DNA from: Nitrospirota bacterium | GTDB taxonomy: Bacteria; Nitrospirota; CAKKRA01; 9FT-COMBO-42-15 | Assembly: GCA_016214425.1 (NCBI GenBank) | Contig: JACRON010000051.1 | Location: forward strand, 1-10,414 | Length of the DNA: 10,414 nucleotides | Direction: 5' to 3' | Shown: in pieces, positions 1 through 5,317 of the stretch | How positions within the stretch are numbered: position 1 is the stretch's first letter | Layout of the letters: each line of letters starts with the position of its first letter | Made by a program: the position numbers and the translations under genes | Notes under the pieces: generated by a model | Database searches by the model: none | Told to the model about the DNA's origin: nothing | What the model saw: the letters and a program-made list of their open reading frames with translations, nothing else

Positions 1-831
1 ACAAAAAAGAGGAGCCTGGGGTCAGGGGTTATAATAAGCAATGACGGCTATATCCTTACAAACTTTCATGTGGTAGCAAAGGCAACAGAGACAAAGGTAA
101 GGCTTGCGGACGGCCGCGAATTTGACGCAAAGTTAATAGGCACTGATGAGAAGATAGATGTTGCGCTTATTAAGATAGATGCTAAAACAGATATGAAGGC
201 GGCATCGCTCGGTGATTCTGATGCCTTGAGGGTTGGCGACTGGGTGATTGCAATAGGCAATCCATTCGGCCTTGCACATACTGTTACAGCAGGCATTGTA
301 AGCGCAAAGGACAGGATGATAGGCGCAGGGCCATACGATGATTTTATTCAGACAGATGCTTCAATAAATCCAGGCAATAGCGGTGGGCCGTTATTTAATA
401 TTAAAGGAGAGGTTGTCGGCATCAATACGGTAATATTGTCGCCGAGCGGCGCAAATATAGGGATAGGTTTTGCCATTCCTATTAATATGGTAAAAGAGGT
501 TCTTTCTGAATTAAAAGAGAAAGGGAAGGTTACAAGGGGGTGGCTTGGGATATCTGTCCAGCCGCTTACACCTGAGCTTATTGCAGCGCTTAATCTTAAT
601 GTAACAGAAGGGGCGCTTGTGTCTGATACTGACAAAGGCGGCCCTGCAGACAGGGCAGGTATAAAAAGGGGTGCTATAATAGTAGAGCTTGAAGGCAAAA
701 AGATAACAGATATTGCACAACTGCCACGGGTGGTTGCAAGGATGGAGGCAGGAAGATCTATTACTATAAAAATTGTAAGGAACAATGAGACAAAGGAGGT
801 TATGGCTGTAATAGGAAAGATGGGAAAGTAG
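1..831 (+). CDS. HtrA/Do-family serine protease with one PDZ domain, 5' end missing
   Basis: The frame is open from base 1 and reads into the trypsin-like domain, so the signal peptide and first strands lie outside the window; 276 residues are present. The catalytic triad is visible: His23 in TNFHVV (family usually TNNHVV), Asp53 in KIDVALIKI and Ser127 in PGNSGGPLFN. A single PDZ domain follows from about residue 159 (RGWLGISVQPL) to the end. HtrA proteases are periplasmic quality-control proteases/chaperones that cleave misfolded envelope proteins. Many DegP/DegQ proteins carry two PDZ domains; here the stop follows the first, so this is DegS-like in layout or has lost the second. It converges on the minus-strand gene ending at 982, with a long palindrome between. 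Family assignment is firm; the exact DegP/Q/S class is not. Confidence 0.95.
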   Translation, partial: TKKRSLGSGVIISNDGYILTNFHVVAKATETKVRLADGREFDAKLIGTDEKIDVALIKIDAKTDMKAASLGDSDALRVGDWVIAIGNPFGLAHTVTAGIVSAKDRMIGAGPYDDFIQTDASINPGNSGGPLFNIKGEVVGINTVILSPSGANIGIGFAIPINMVKEVLSELKEKGKVTRGWLGISVQPLTPELIAALNLNVTEGALVSDTDKGGPADRAGIKRGAIIVELEGKKITDIAQLPRVVARMEAGRSITIKIVRNNETKEVMAVIGKMGK

Positions 832-832
832 T

Positions 833-958
833 ACAGAATTAGCTATAGTGGTCATCTGCTGCGTTGTCGCTTCGGCCTCGCATCCTCACATACTAACATG
901 TATGCTGCGGTGCGAGTCCTCGCTCCGCCTTGCATCTAACCCCTCTATCTAATTCTGT
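833..958. repeat. Large imperfect palindromic repeat between convergent genes
   Basis: The outer arms are perfect 10-mers, ACAGAATTAG (833-842) and CTAATTCTGT (949-958). The inner arms include CATAC/GTATG around 889-904, and CTCGCA near 877-882 faces TGCGAG at 911-916; everything is centred near 896. The interior (GCTGCGTTGTCGC ... CGCTCCGCCTTGCATC) resembles a GC-rich interspersed palindrome that I recall from many proteobacterial and related genomes. It starts one base after the protease stop and could act as a bidirectional transcript end, although neither arm is followed by a T tract. It contains no convincing ORF. Confidence 0.7.
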
Positions 959-981
959 CAAATAAAAGGAATTGAATTTAA

Positions 982-1494
982 TTATCCTTTCTTCAGCAGC
1001 GATTCCAATTCTGTATTTTCCTCGTGCTTCAGCTTATTTAATTCAGCAAGCAGGTCTGCCTCTTTTTGCTTCAGAAGCTCTTCTGCGAGCTTATACCCTT
1101 CAGGCGTCAAGGTTATGCCGATAAGCCTTATGTTCTTATCGCTGTCATCCCATTTTAAAGGGACTGATATATCCTTGCCGCCAGCATCGCTTTCAACCTG
1201 ATATCCTGCTGCAAAGCCCTTGACCAGCCCCTTTTTAATCAAGTCCTTTGCCGCTTCTGCAAAGAGCGTATGATGGCTTTGGGGGATAAGCCATCGCCTC
1301 TGCCTTTTCTGCTGGTCGTCAATAAATTTTGTATTCAGATGAAAAAGCTCGTTCTTTAAAAGGTCAGTAGACCTCATATTATGCCAGTGGTCATAAGGCG
1401 TTTCGCTATTTTTTGTCTTAATAGAGTCGCTCATGTCTTTTCTGTAAAGATTTTCAAGAATATCTATCTGCATCTTTGAAAGAACATTTTTCAT
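982..1494 (-). CDS. Hypothetical protein with winged-helix-like C-terminal part
   Basis: This 170-residue soluble protein has no signal peptide or membrane segment. I do not recognise the family. The N-terminal half is charged and rich in His/Trp (YDHWHNMRSTDLL). A central block reads AKDLIKKGLVKGF, followed by IRLIGITLTPEGYKLAEELL, the pattern often seen at the end of winged-helix domains, where the last strand precedes a helix. The C-terminus is a Lys/Glu-rich, probably coiled-coil helix. A Shine-Dalgarno GGAGG lies a few bases upstream of the ATG at 1494. It is the last gene on the minus strand and follows mlaD after about 100 bases that include a repeat hairpin, so it may or may not be cotranscribed. 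A DNA-binding role is only a guess. Confidence 0.7.
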   Translation of the reverse strand: MKNVLSKMQIDILENLYRKDMSDSIKTKNSETPYDHWHNMRSTDLLKNELFHLNTKFIDDQQKRQRRWLIPQSHHTLFAEAAKDLIKKGLVKGFAAGYQVESDAGGKDISVPLKWDDSDKNIRLIGITLTPEGYKLAEELLKQKEADLLAELNKLKHEENTELESLLKKG

Positions 1495-1506
1495 TTAAGC
1501 CTCCAT

Positions 1507-1523
1507 TCCCCTCACCTTAACCC
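1507..1523. repeat. Fragment of the CCCTCACCCTAACCC interspersed repeat
   Basis: CCCCTCACCTTAACCC just upstream of the hypothetical gene's Shine-Dalgarno resembles the first arm of the complete hairpin repeat at 3384-3421 (CCCCTCACCCTAACCC). Only one arm is present here, so it is a partial or decayed copy. Confidence 0.4.
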
Positions 1524-1570
1524 TTTTCATTTAAATTTACCAAATAAAATTGAATTCGTCAAATCAATCA

Positions 1571-1594
1571 GGGCAGACACAGGGTCTGCCCCTG
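1571..1594. repeat. Short palindromic repeat, copy A (GGGGCAGAC type)
   Basis: GGGCAGAC (1571-1578) pairs perfectly with GTCTGCCC (1584-1591) across a 5-base loop. Read on the minus strand it begins GCAGGGGCAGAC, matching the shape of the other copies at 4096-4120, 4143-4168 and 8959-8989. It lies 3 bases after the mlaD stop, so it could protect or end the mla transcript, but no T tract follows. Confidence 0.7.
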
Positions 1595-1596
1595 CA

Positions 1597-2601
1597 TTAT
1601 TTGTTCTGTTCAATGGTATATCTTATTACACCCTGCAATCTCTCACTCCTTTTCGCGCCGCCGAGTATGGTCTGTAAATCGTCGTATACAGCAGGGTCAT
1701 TTATTAAAAGGCCGAGCGTTCCTTCGCCTTTATCTATCTTTTCTATTATCGTCTTTAAACCTTTTGATGCAGAGGATAGCTCTTCAAGAATTTTTGCATC
1801 CTTCTGCTCATAAATCAGGGAGTGTGCAAGCCCCTTGCCGCTCTTAACCTCTTTCACTATGTCGTCAAGCGCAGCAGAGACCTCTTTTAGATTGGTTATA
1901 ACCCCGCCTTCTTTAAACTCTTTTATGACAGTGTTCAGGTTTTTGCTTGTATCCTTTAATTCTGCTACAATCTTTTTGCCCTCAGGGTCATATAATATGG
2001 CATGGAGCAGCCCTTCTCCCTTTTTTATCTGGGCAACAATATCATTTATATTATTCAGCGTAGAGGCGATGTTTTTAACAGAGCCGCCCTTTTTCAAATC
2101 AACAAGTATTTCATCAAGTGTATTAGAAAGCCTTGCAAGGTTTTCAAAGACCCTTTCACCCCTCTCTATTAATCTGGAGAAGTCCGCAGGTTCAACAGCA
2201 GTAATATTTGCCCTGTCTTTTAGTACCGGCTTATCATGGCTGCCTATTGTAATCTCTATATATTTATCACCCAGCAAGCCTATAGTCTGGATGGATGCAG
2301 TTGAGTCCTCCCTTATCCTGTTCTGTACATTCTTGTTTATCTTTAGGTGGATCTCAACATATTTTTTGTTTATATCATCAGGGAAGATTATGTTGCTTAC
2401 CCTTCCAACCTTAACGCCAGAGAGCCTTATCTGGGCATTGTCTGCAAGACCCTGTGTGTTTGCAAAGGTGGCTTTTAAAATATAGTTTCCTGTGAAGTAG
2501 TTTACCTCAGAGCTTAATGCAAATATAACAGCCATGAAGATTACTATTGCCAAGAAGATAAAGAAACCCACCCGCAGCTCTTTAATCTTTGAGTCTTCCA
2601 T
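1597..2601 (-). CDS. mlaD: MlaD-like MCE-domain substrate-binding protein of a phospholipid ABC transporter
   Basis: This 334-residue protein has one N-terminal membrane anchor (residues about 11-30) and an MCE domain at about 38-118 (YFTGNYILKATFANTQGL ... IRLSGVKVGRV ... IGLLGDKYIEI). The long periplasmic tail contains three related segments near 193, 253 and 291, of the form KGEGLLHAILYDP, SGKGLAHSLIYEQ and KGEGTLGLLINDP, each followed by a short helix. MCE proteins form hexameric rings that shuttle phospholipid in the periplasm. It follows mlaF by 29 bases in the usual E-F-D order. The start region is odd: an 18-bp tandem duplication places a second ATG copy with an in-frame TAA upstream, so the GGAGG Shine-Dalgarno sits about 25 bases from the ATG used here. 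I chose this ATG because the upstream one terminates after five codons. Confidence 0.93.
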   Translation of the reverse strand: MEDSKIKELRVGFFIFLAIVIFMAVIFALSSEVNYFTGNYILKATFANTQGLADNAQIRLSGVKVGRVSNIIFPDDINKKYVEIHLKINKNVQNRIREDSTASIQTIGLLGDKYIEITIGSHDKPVLKDRANITAVEPADFSRLIERGERVFENLARLSNTLDEILVDLKKGGSVKNIASTLNNINDIVAQIKKGEGLLHAILYDPEGKKIVAELKDTSKNLNTVIKEFKEGGVITNLKEVSAALDDIVKEVKSGKGLAHSLIYEQKDAKILEELSSASKGLKTIIEKIDKGEGTLGLLINDPAVYDDLQTILGGAKRSERLQGVIRYTIEQNK

Positions 2602-2622
2602 TTACTTTGAGTCTTCCATTTA
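2587..2622 (-). repeat. Perfect 18-bp tandem duplication spanning the mlaD start codon
   Basis: On the minus strand the unit TAAATGGAAGACTCAAAG occurs twice, at 2622-2605 and 2604-2587. Each copy holds a TAA, an ATG and the codons EDSK. The second copy's TAA falls in frame after the first copy's MEDSK, so the upstream ATG now makes a 5-residue peptide ending in TAA-ATG, directly abutting the true mlaD start. Confidence 0.95.
2602..2619 (-). promoter_or_regulatory. Five-codon mini-ORF (MEDSK) immediately upstream of mlaD
   Basis: ATG GAA GAC TCA AAG TAA has the only good Shine-Dalgarno (GGAGG, 7 bases upstream) and its stop touches the mlaD ATG (TAAATG). If translated, ribosomes would terminate and could restart on mlaD, giving coupled or reduced MlaD synthesis. 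It arose from the 18-bp duplication; regulatory use is inference. Confidence 0.6.
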
Positions 2623-2630
2623 TATACCTC

Positions 2631-3383
2631 CTATGCCGATTCCATCGTTCCGTTCAGAAAACTTGCTACAACCTCATCCTCTGTGCTTTTAAAGTCCTTA
2701 ACAGCGCCTGCCTTCTTTATCCTGCCTTCGTGTATCATGGCAATCCTGTCTGACACTTCGTAGGCGCTTTTGATGTCATGGGTGACAACAATGGATGTAA
2801 CCTTTAATACCTTCTGAAGCTCCTTTATAAGGCTATTTATTCGCCGTGCATTTGTGGGATCCAGGCCTGTTGTTGGTTCATCATATAGAATTACCTCAGG
2901 TTCAATTGCAATCGCCCTTGCCAATCCAACACGCTTTTTCATTCCGCCTGATAATTCAGCAGGCTTCTTATCATCAATATCCTCAAGGCCGACAAGGCCC
3001 AATTTCTCTTTTACCCTCTCTCTGATTTCTTCCTCTCTCAGATGCAGGTGCTCCCTCAATGCGTATGCAACATTTTCATATACTGACAAGGAATCAAATA
3101 GCGCAGAACCCTGAAAGAGCATGCCTATCTTTTTTCTAACCCCAATAAGCTCCCTTTCATCCATCGCTGCAATATCCTTACCCTCAAAAAGGATTCTGCC
3201 CTTATCCGGCCTCATCAGTCCAAGCAGAAGCTTCAATAGAACACTTTTCCCAATGCCGCTGCCGCCCATTATTGTAATAGTCTCTCCGCGAAAGATGACA
3301 AGGTCAACGCCGTTTAATACCTTGTTGTCATTAAAGGATTTATGAACATTTATAAATTCAATTATGGGTTCTGGTTTTAGCAT
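2631..3383 (-). CDS. mlaF: MlaF-like ATPase of the phospholipid ABC transporter
   Basis: This 250-residue ABC ATPase has all motifs: Walker A GGSGIGKS (40-47), Q-loop Gln91 in MLFQGSALFD, signature LSGGM (144-148), Walker B VILYDEP with catalytic Glu169, and H-loop His202 in VVTHD. The length is normal for MlaF/Ttg2A, and the sequence GMLFQGSALFDSLSV is typical of that subfamily. It powers phospholipid movement by the MlaE permease at the cytoplasmic face. I use the ATG at 3383 although the frame stays open to 3566, because the upstream 61 codons are mlaE read in another frame plus a repeat (PLPYGERVRVRG is a translated repeat). The purine-rich stretch GGTGAGGGGG just before the ATG, supplied by that repeat, is the only Shine-Dalgarno candidate. 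Confidence 0.95.
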   Translation of the reverse strand: MLKPEPIIEFINVHKSFNDNKVLNGVDLVIFRGETITIMGGSGIGKSVLLKLLLGLMRPDKGRILFEGKDIAAMDERELIGVRKKIGMLFQGSALFDSLSVYENVAYALREHLHLREEEIRERVKEKLGLVGLEDIDDKKPAELSGGMKKRVGLARAIAIEPEVILYDEPTTGLDPTNARRINSLIKELQKVLKVTSIVVTHDIKSAYEVSDRIAMIHEGRIKKAGAVKDFKSTEDEVVASFLNGTMESA

Positions 3384-3421
3384 CCCCCTCACCCTAACCC
3401 TCTCCCCATAGGGGAGAGGGG
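3384..3421. repeat. Interspersed hairpin repeat between mlaE and mlaF
   Basis: CCCTCTCCCC (3398-3407) pairs perfectly with GGGGAGAGGG (3411-3420) around a 3-base ATA loop; CCCCTCACCCTAA precedes it. This is a very common interspersed element that yields spurious peptides such as PLPYGERVRVRG. It ends directly at the mlaF start codon and supplies its Shine-Dalgarno-like bases. Inside the operon transcript it would fold into a strong stem-loop just 5' of mlaF. Confidence 0.85.
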
Positions 3422-3433
3422 AAATATGTTGTA

Positions 3434-4063
3434 TTAAAACAGCCAGAAAAATTTTGTTAAAAAGAAATCTGAAATCAATATTACGATAGATACTGTTACT
3501 ACAGTTACAGTTGTTGACAGACCTACACCCTCTGTGCCGCCTGATGTTATCATACCCTGATAACATCCGACAATAGCAATTACAAAGCCGAAGAAGAGTG
3601 ACTTGCCAATGCCGGAGAATATATCAGACATCTTTAAAAATTTAATTACTGAATCATAATACGCATAAGGGCTTATGCCGAATTCTATCTGCGATATAAT
3701 CATTGTGATTCCTGAGCCGACCCTGCCGCCGACCATAAGTGCAGTAAGTATTGGCCCAAGCTCCCTTACAAGTGATAATGAGACAATGACACCAACATAG
3801 CTCTTTGCGCCGAATCTGCCGAGGCCGTAGGCTGTCTGCAATGCCATGACCATACCTGATGAAAGGGCTGTGAGGCCGACAATGGAGATTGATTTAACGC
3901 CAATAAAATCCATCTGATGAATAATGGCCTTTATATTAAAGGGTCTGCTGAATGTGTAATAAAAGGTTTGTAATGCAAGTATAGACACACCGCCGATATA
4001 TCTTAAAAACTGCGTGCCGTGTCCGCCGAGGAGTAAAAAGAGTTTTTTGAAATTCTCTGGCAT
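3434..4063 (-). CDS. mlaE: MlaE-like permease with an apparent internal deletion of about 50 residues
   Basis: This is the membrane permease of the Mla phospholipid transporter. Family hallmarks flank a gap: residues 71-120 contain MVMALQ, SLSLVRELGPILTALMVGGRVGSGIT, and 153-209 contain KSLFFGFVIAIVGCYQG, GGTEGVG and SDFFLTKFF. In family members the GRVGSGIT block is followed by about 50 residues (AEIG..K.TEQIDAL, a DP.. R.PRV stretch and a transmembrane helix) before the segment corresponding to IISQIEFGISPYAYY. Here GIT (ending near 3704) joins straight to MIISQIEF, in frame. The product is 209 residues against about 255-260 usual. The lost part includes the coupling region that contacts the ATPase, so the protein as read should not work. 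A weak Shine-Dalgarno (TTAGG) precedes the ATG. Family identity is firm; the deletion is judged from memory of the family. Confidence 0.9.
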   Translation of the reverse strand: MPENFKKLFLLLGGHGTQFLRYIGGVSILALQTFYYTFSRPFNIKAIIHQMDFIGVKSISIVGLTALSSGMVMALQTAYGLGRFGAKSYVGVIVSLSLVRELGPILTALMVGGRVGSGITMIISQIEFGISPYAYYDSVIKFLKMSDIFSGIGKSLFFGFVIAIVGCYQGMITSGGTEGVGLSTTVTVVTVSIVILISDFFLTKFFWLF

Positions 4064-4095
4064 ATTTTAAAACCTAATATCTAAATTCTAAACAA

Positions 4096-4120
4096 GGGCG
4101 AACATAAAGTTCGCCCCTAC
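4096..4120. repeat. Short palindromic repeat, copy B (GGGCGAAC type)
   Basis: GGGCGAAC (4096-4103) pairs with GTTCGCCC (4109-4116) across ATAAA, followed by CTAC. It is the same family as copy C but in the opposite orientation, so B and C also face each other as an inverted pair about 22 bases apart. Confidence 0.8.
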
Positions 4121-4142
4121 ATAATATTAAATAATTTAGATT

Positions 4143-4168
4143 GTAGGGGCGAATCTTGTATTCGCCCT
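4143..4168. repeat. Short palindromic repeat, copy C (GGGGCGAAT type)
   Basis: GTAG is followed by GGGCGAAT (4147-4154), a CTTGT loop and ATTCGCCC (4160-4167). It lies just after the lipoprotein stop (4177 on the minus strand) and upstream of mlaE. The outer GTAGGGGCGAA matches copy B read on the opposite strand. Confidence 0.8.
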
Positions 4169-4176
4169 CTAAGCGT

Positions 4177-4632
4177 CTACTCCAATTTCAAACTTTCGTC
4201 AATAATGCTATAGGCCTTTATTGTTATACTTTTATTATTTAATATGCCTTTTGCAGTGGATGTAGCAGCATTTCGTTCATCTGATAATCCCCCCTTCCCC
4301 CCTTTACTAAAGGGGGGTGAGGGAGGGGTGATAATCTTTCTGTCCTTTATACCAGTAAAGAGCCTATTTACAATTGTATTTATATCTCCTCTTCTGTCTG
4401 CGCTGCAGTCAACGCCAAATGCCATGCCTGCCTTTAGCCTGGCATTCCAATAGGCAGCGTCAATATTATCTATGTTCAATTTCTTCCAATCACCAGAGGG
4501 TGCATCTATTTTATACGGTTTTGAGGGTTTTGTATATGCAACCTTACTGCTGCCAAAGAACATGCAGGACGGCAGAAGGAGCAATAATATGCAAAAAAGG
4601 CGGAGAAGGAATTTTTTAATAATAACCTTCAT
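4177..4632 (-). CDS. Probable lipoprotein with a palindromic repeat inserted in its coding sequence
   Basis: This 151-residue product starts with a basic/hydrophobic signal peptide and a lipobox LLPSC, so Cys23 would be lipidated after signal peptidase II cleavage. The middle (IDNIDAAYWNARLKAGMAFGVDCS) resembles small envelope lipoproteins of unknown function that I recall from deltaproteobacteria, but I cannot name the family. Residues about 100-114 (TPPSPPFSKGGKGG) are translation of the interspersed repeat at 4282-4336, not native protein. The sequence after it (LNNKSITIKAYSI) looks native. The C-terminus IIDESLKLE comes abruptly and may mark a lost segment. The ATG overlaps the stop of the upstream toxin gene (TAATG), suggesting translational coupling, and mlaE follows 113 bases later after two repeats. 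Confidence 0.75.
   Translation of the reverse strand: MKVIIKKFLLRLFCILLLLLPSCMFFGSSKVAYTKPSKPYKIDAPSGDWKKLNIDNIDAAYWNARLKAGMAFGVDCSADRRGDINTIVNRLFTGIKDRKIITPPSPPFSKGGKGGLSDERNAATSTAKGILNNKSITIKAYSIIDESLKLE
4282..4336. repeat. C/G-rich interspersed palindrome inside the lipoprotein gene, flanked by TGATAATC
   Basis: CCCCCCTTTA (4297-4306) and TAAAGGGGGG (4308-4317) form a perfect 10-bp inverted repeat, surrounded by CCCCCTTCC and GGGTGAGGGAGGGG tracts. The identical octamer TGATAATC occurs at both ends (4282-4289 and 4329-4336), as a target-site duplication would. The element reads through in the gene's frame as TPPSPPFSKGGKGG, a peptide often seen where this repeat is mis-annotated as coding. 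Confidence 0.85.
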
Positions 4633-5027
4633 TAATCAGGCTTAAACTCCAAGATTTTAAGCTTTGGTATATTCTTAAAATGTTTGAGATTTGCTGTTGC
4701 GAGTGTTATATCTTCTGTTAGGGCAGATGCTGCTATCAAGGCATCAACAGTTCTAAGGCCGTCAGATAGGGCATATCGTTCAAGTAAAAGGACTGCTTTC
4801 TCGGATATTTTTTCATCAGGATGTATTATTGAAGAGAAATTTTCTTTAATAAACCTCTTTACAACCCGTAGCTCTTCTTTGTCAAGACATCCCTGTATAA
4901 GTTCCATAACACAAAGTGAGGTGGTGAATCTGTTGTTGAATGGGGCGCCTGATATGAAGCCTATGGCTTTCATATTTCCTCTTAAATACCATATAAGCAC
5001 ATCTGTATCAAAGATTACTTTTTGTAT
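4632..5027 (-). CDS. VapC-like PIN-domain toxin lacking a standard start codon (ATA in its place)
   Basis: VapC proteins are Mg-dependent ribonucleases of type II toxin-antitoxin pairs. The complete PIN core is in frame only if reading begins upstream of the first GTG: Q-K-V-I-F-D7-T-D9-V-L-I-W-Y-L-R-G-N, then Glu42 in VMELIQG, Asp95 in TVDALIAA, and TANLKHFKNIPKL near the end, giving about 131 residues, the usual length. Between the in-frame upstream stop and Asp7 there is no ATG, GTG or TTG. The codon where a start is expected is ATA (5027-5025), with a purine-rich GAGGGGG 5 bases upstream. A G-to-A change from ATG is the simplest explanation. The GTG at 5000 would lose both first aspartates. 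It overlaps the antitoxin end by 13 bases, and its TAA overlaps the next ATG. The PIN call is firm; translation is doubtful. Confidence 0.8.
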   Translation of the reverse strand: MQKVIFDTDVLIWYLRGNMKAIGFISGAPFNNRFTTSLCVMELIQGCLDKEELRVVKRFIKENFSSIIHPDEKISEKAVLLLERYALSDGLRTVDALIAASALTEDITLATANLKHFKNIPKLKILEFKPD

Positions 5028-5254
5028 CTTGTCCCCCTCTTTTCATCAAGCCATTCTTTTACATCTTTCAGGTCTTTTCTGTCTTTCCATAAACCAAATC
5101 CAATAGGGTTAAATCTCTTCTCCTCTCTTTTTAGAGGCTTCAGGATAGCAATGGATTTCCCCCTCATTGTTATAATAAACTCCATGCCTTTTCTTACATT
5201 TTCAAGTATTGAAGATGTCCTGTATCTTAATTCCTTTGCAGTTGCTATTTTCAT
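5015..5254 (-). CDS. Phd/YefM (VapB-like) antitoxin
   Basis: This 79-residue product begins MKIATAKELRYRTSSILENVRKG and continues with EFIITMRGKSIAILKPL, the N-terminal DNA-binding fold of Phd/YefM antitoxins, followed by a charged, probably disordered tail (DVKEWLDEKRGTRYKK) that would bind and block the toxin. I chose the ATG at 5254, since GAGG lies 7 bases upstream; the TTG at 5266 overlaps that Shine-Dalgarno. The stop overlaps the PIN toxin frame. A strong promoter with repeated GTATAC operators lies directly upstream, matching the autoregulation usual for this family. Confidence 0.85.
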   Translation of the reverse strand: MKIATAKELRYRTSSILENVRKGMEFIITMRGKSIAILKPLKREEKRFNPIGFGLWKDRKDLKDVKEWLDEKRGTRYKK

Positions 5255-5265
5255 AATAAACCTCA

Positions 5266-5309
5266 AGTATACATTTGAGAGTATACACTATAGCTTAGAG
5301 GAAAGTCAA
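5266..5309 (-). promoter_or_regulatory. Promoter and repeated operator of the toxin-antitoxin operon
   Basis: On the minus strand, -35 TTGACT (5309-5304) and -10 TATACT (5285-5280), 18 bases apart, each match the sigma-70 consensus at 5 of 6 positions. The octamer TGTATACT occurs twice (5287-5280 and 5273-5266) with a 14-base period and each contains the palindrome GTATAC; one covers the -10 and the other the likely transcription start. This is the layout expected for repression by the antitoxin, but binding is inferred. Confidence 0.65.
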
Positions 5310-5317
5310 ATAAAAAT

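Noticed and set aside
1571..1600. Rho-independent terminator after mlaD
   Set aside because: The stem is strong but no run of T follows on the minus strand; the match to other repeat copies explains it better.
3384..3566. Longer mlaF start (311 residues)
   Set aside because: The extra 61 codons are the mlaE 3' end in another frame plus the translated interspersed repeat (PLPYGERVRVRG); family length and motif positions fit the ATG at 3383.
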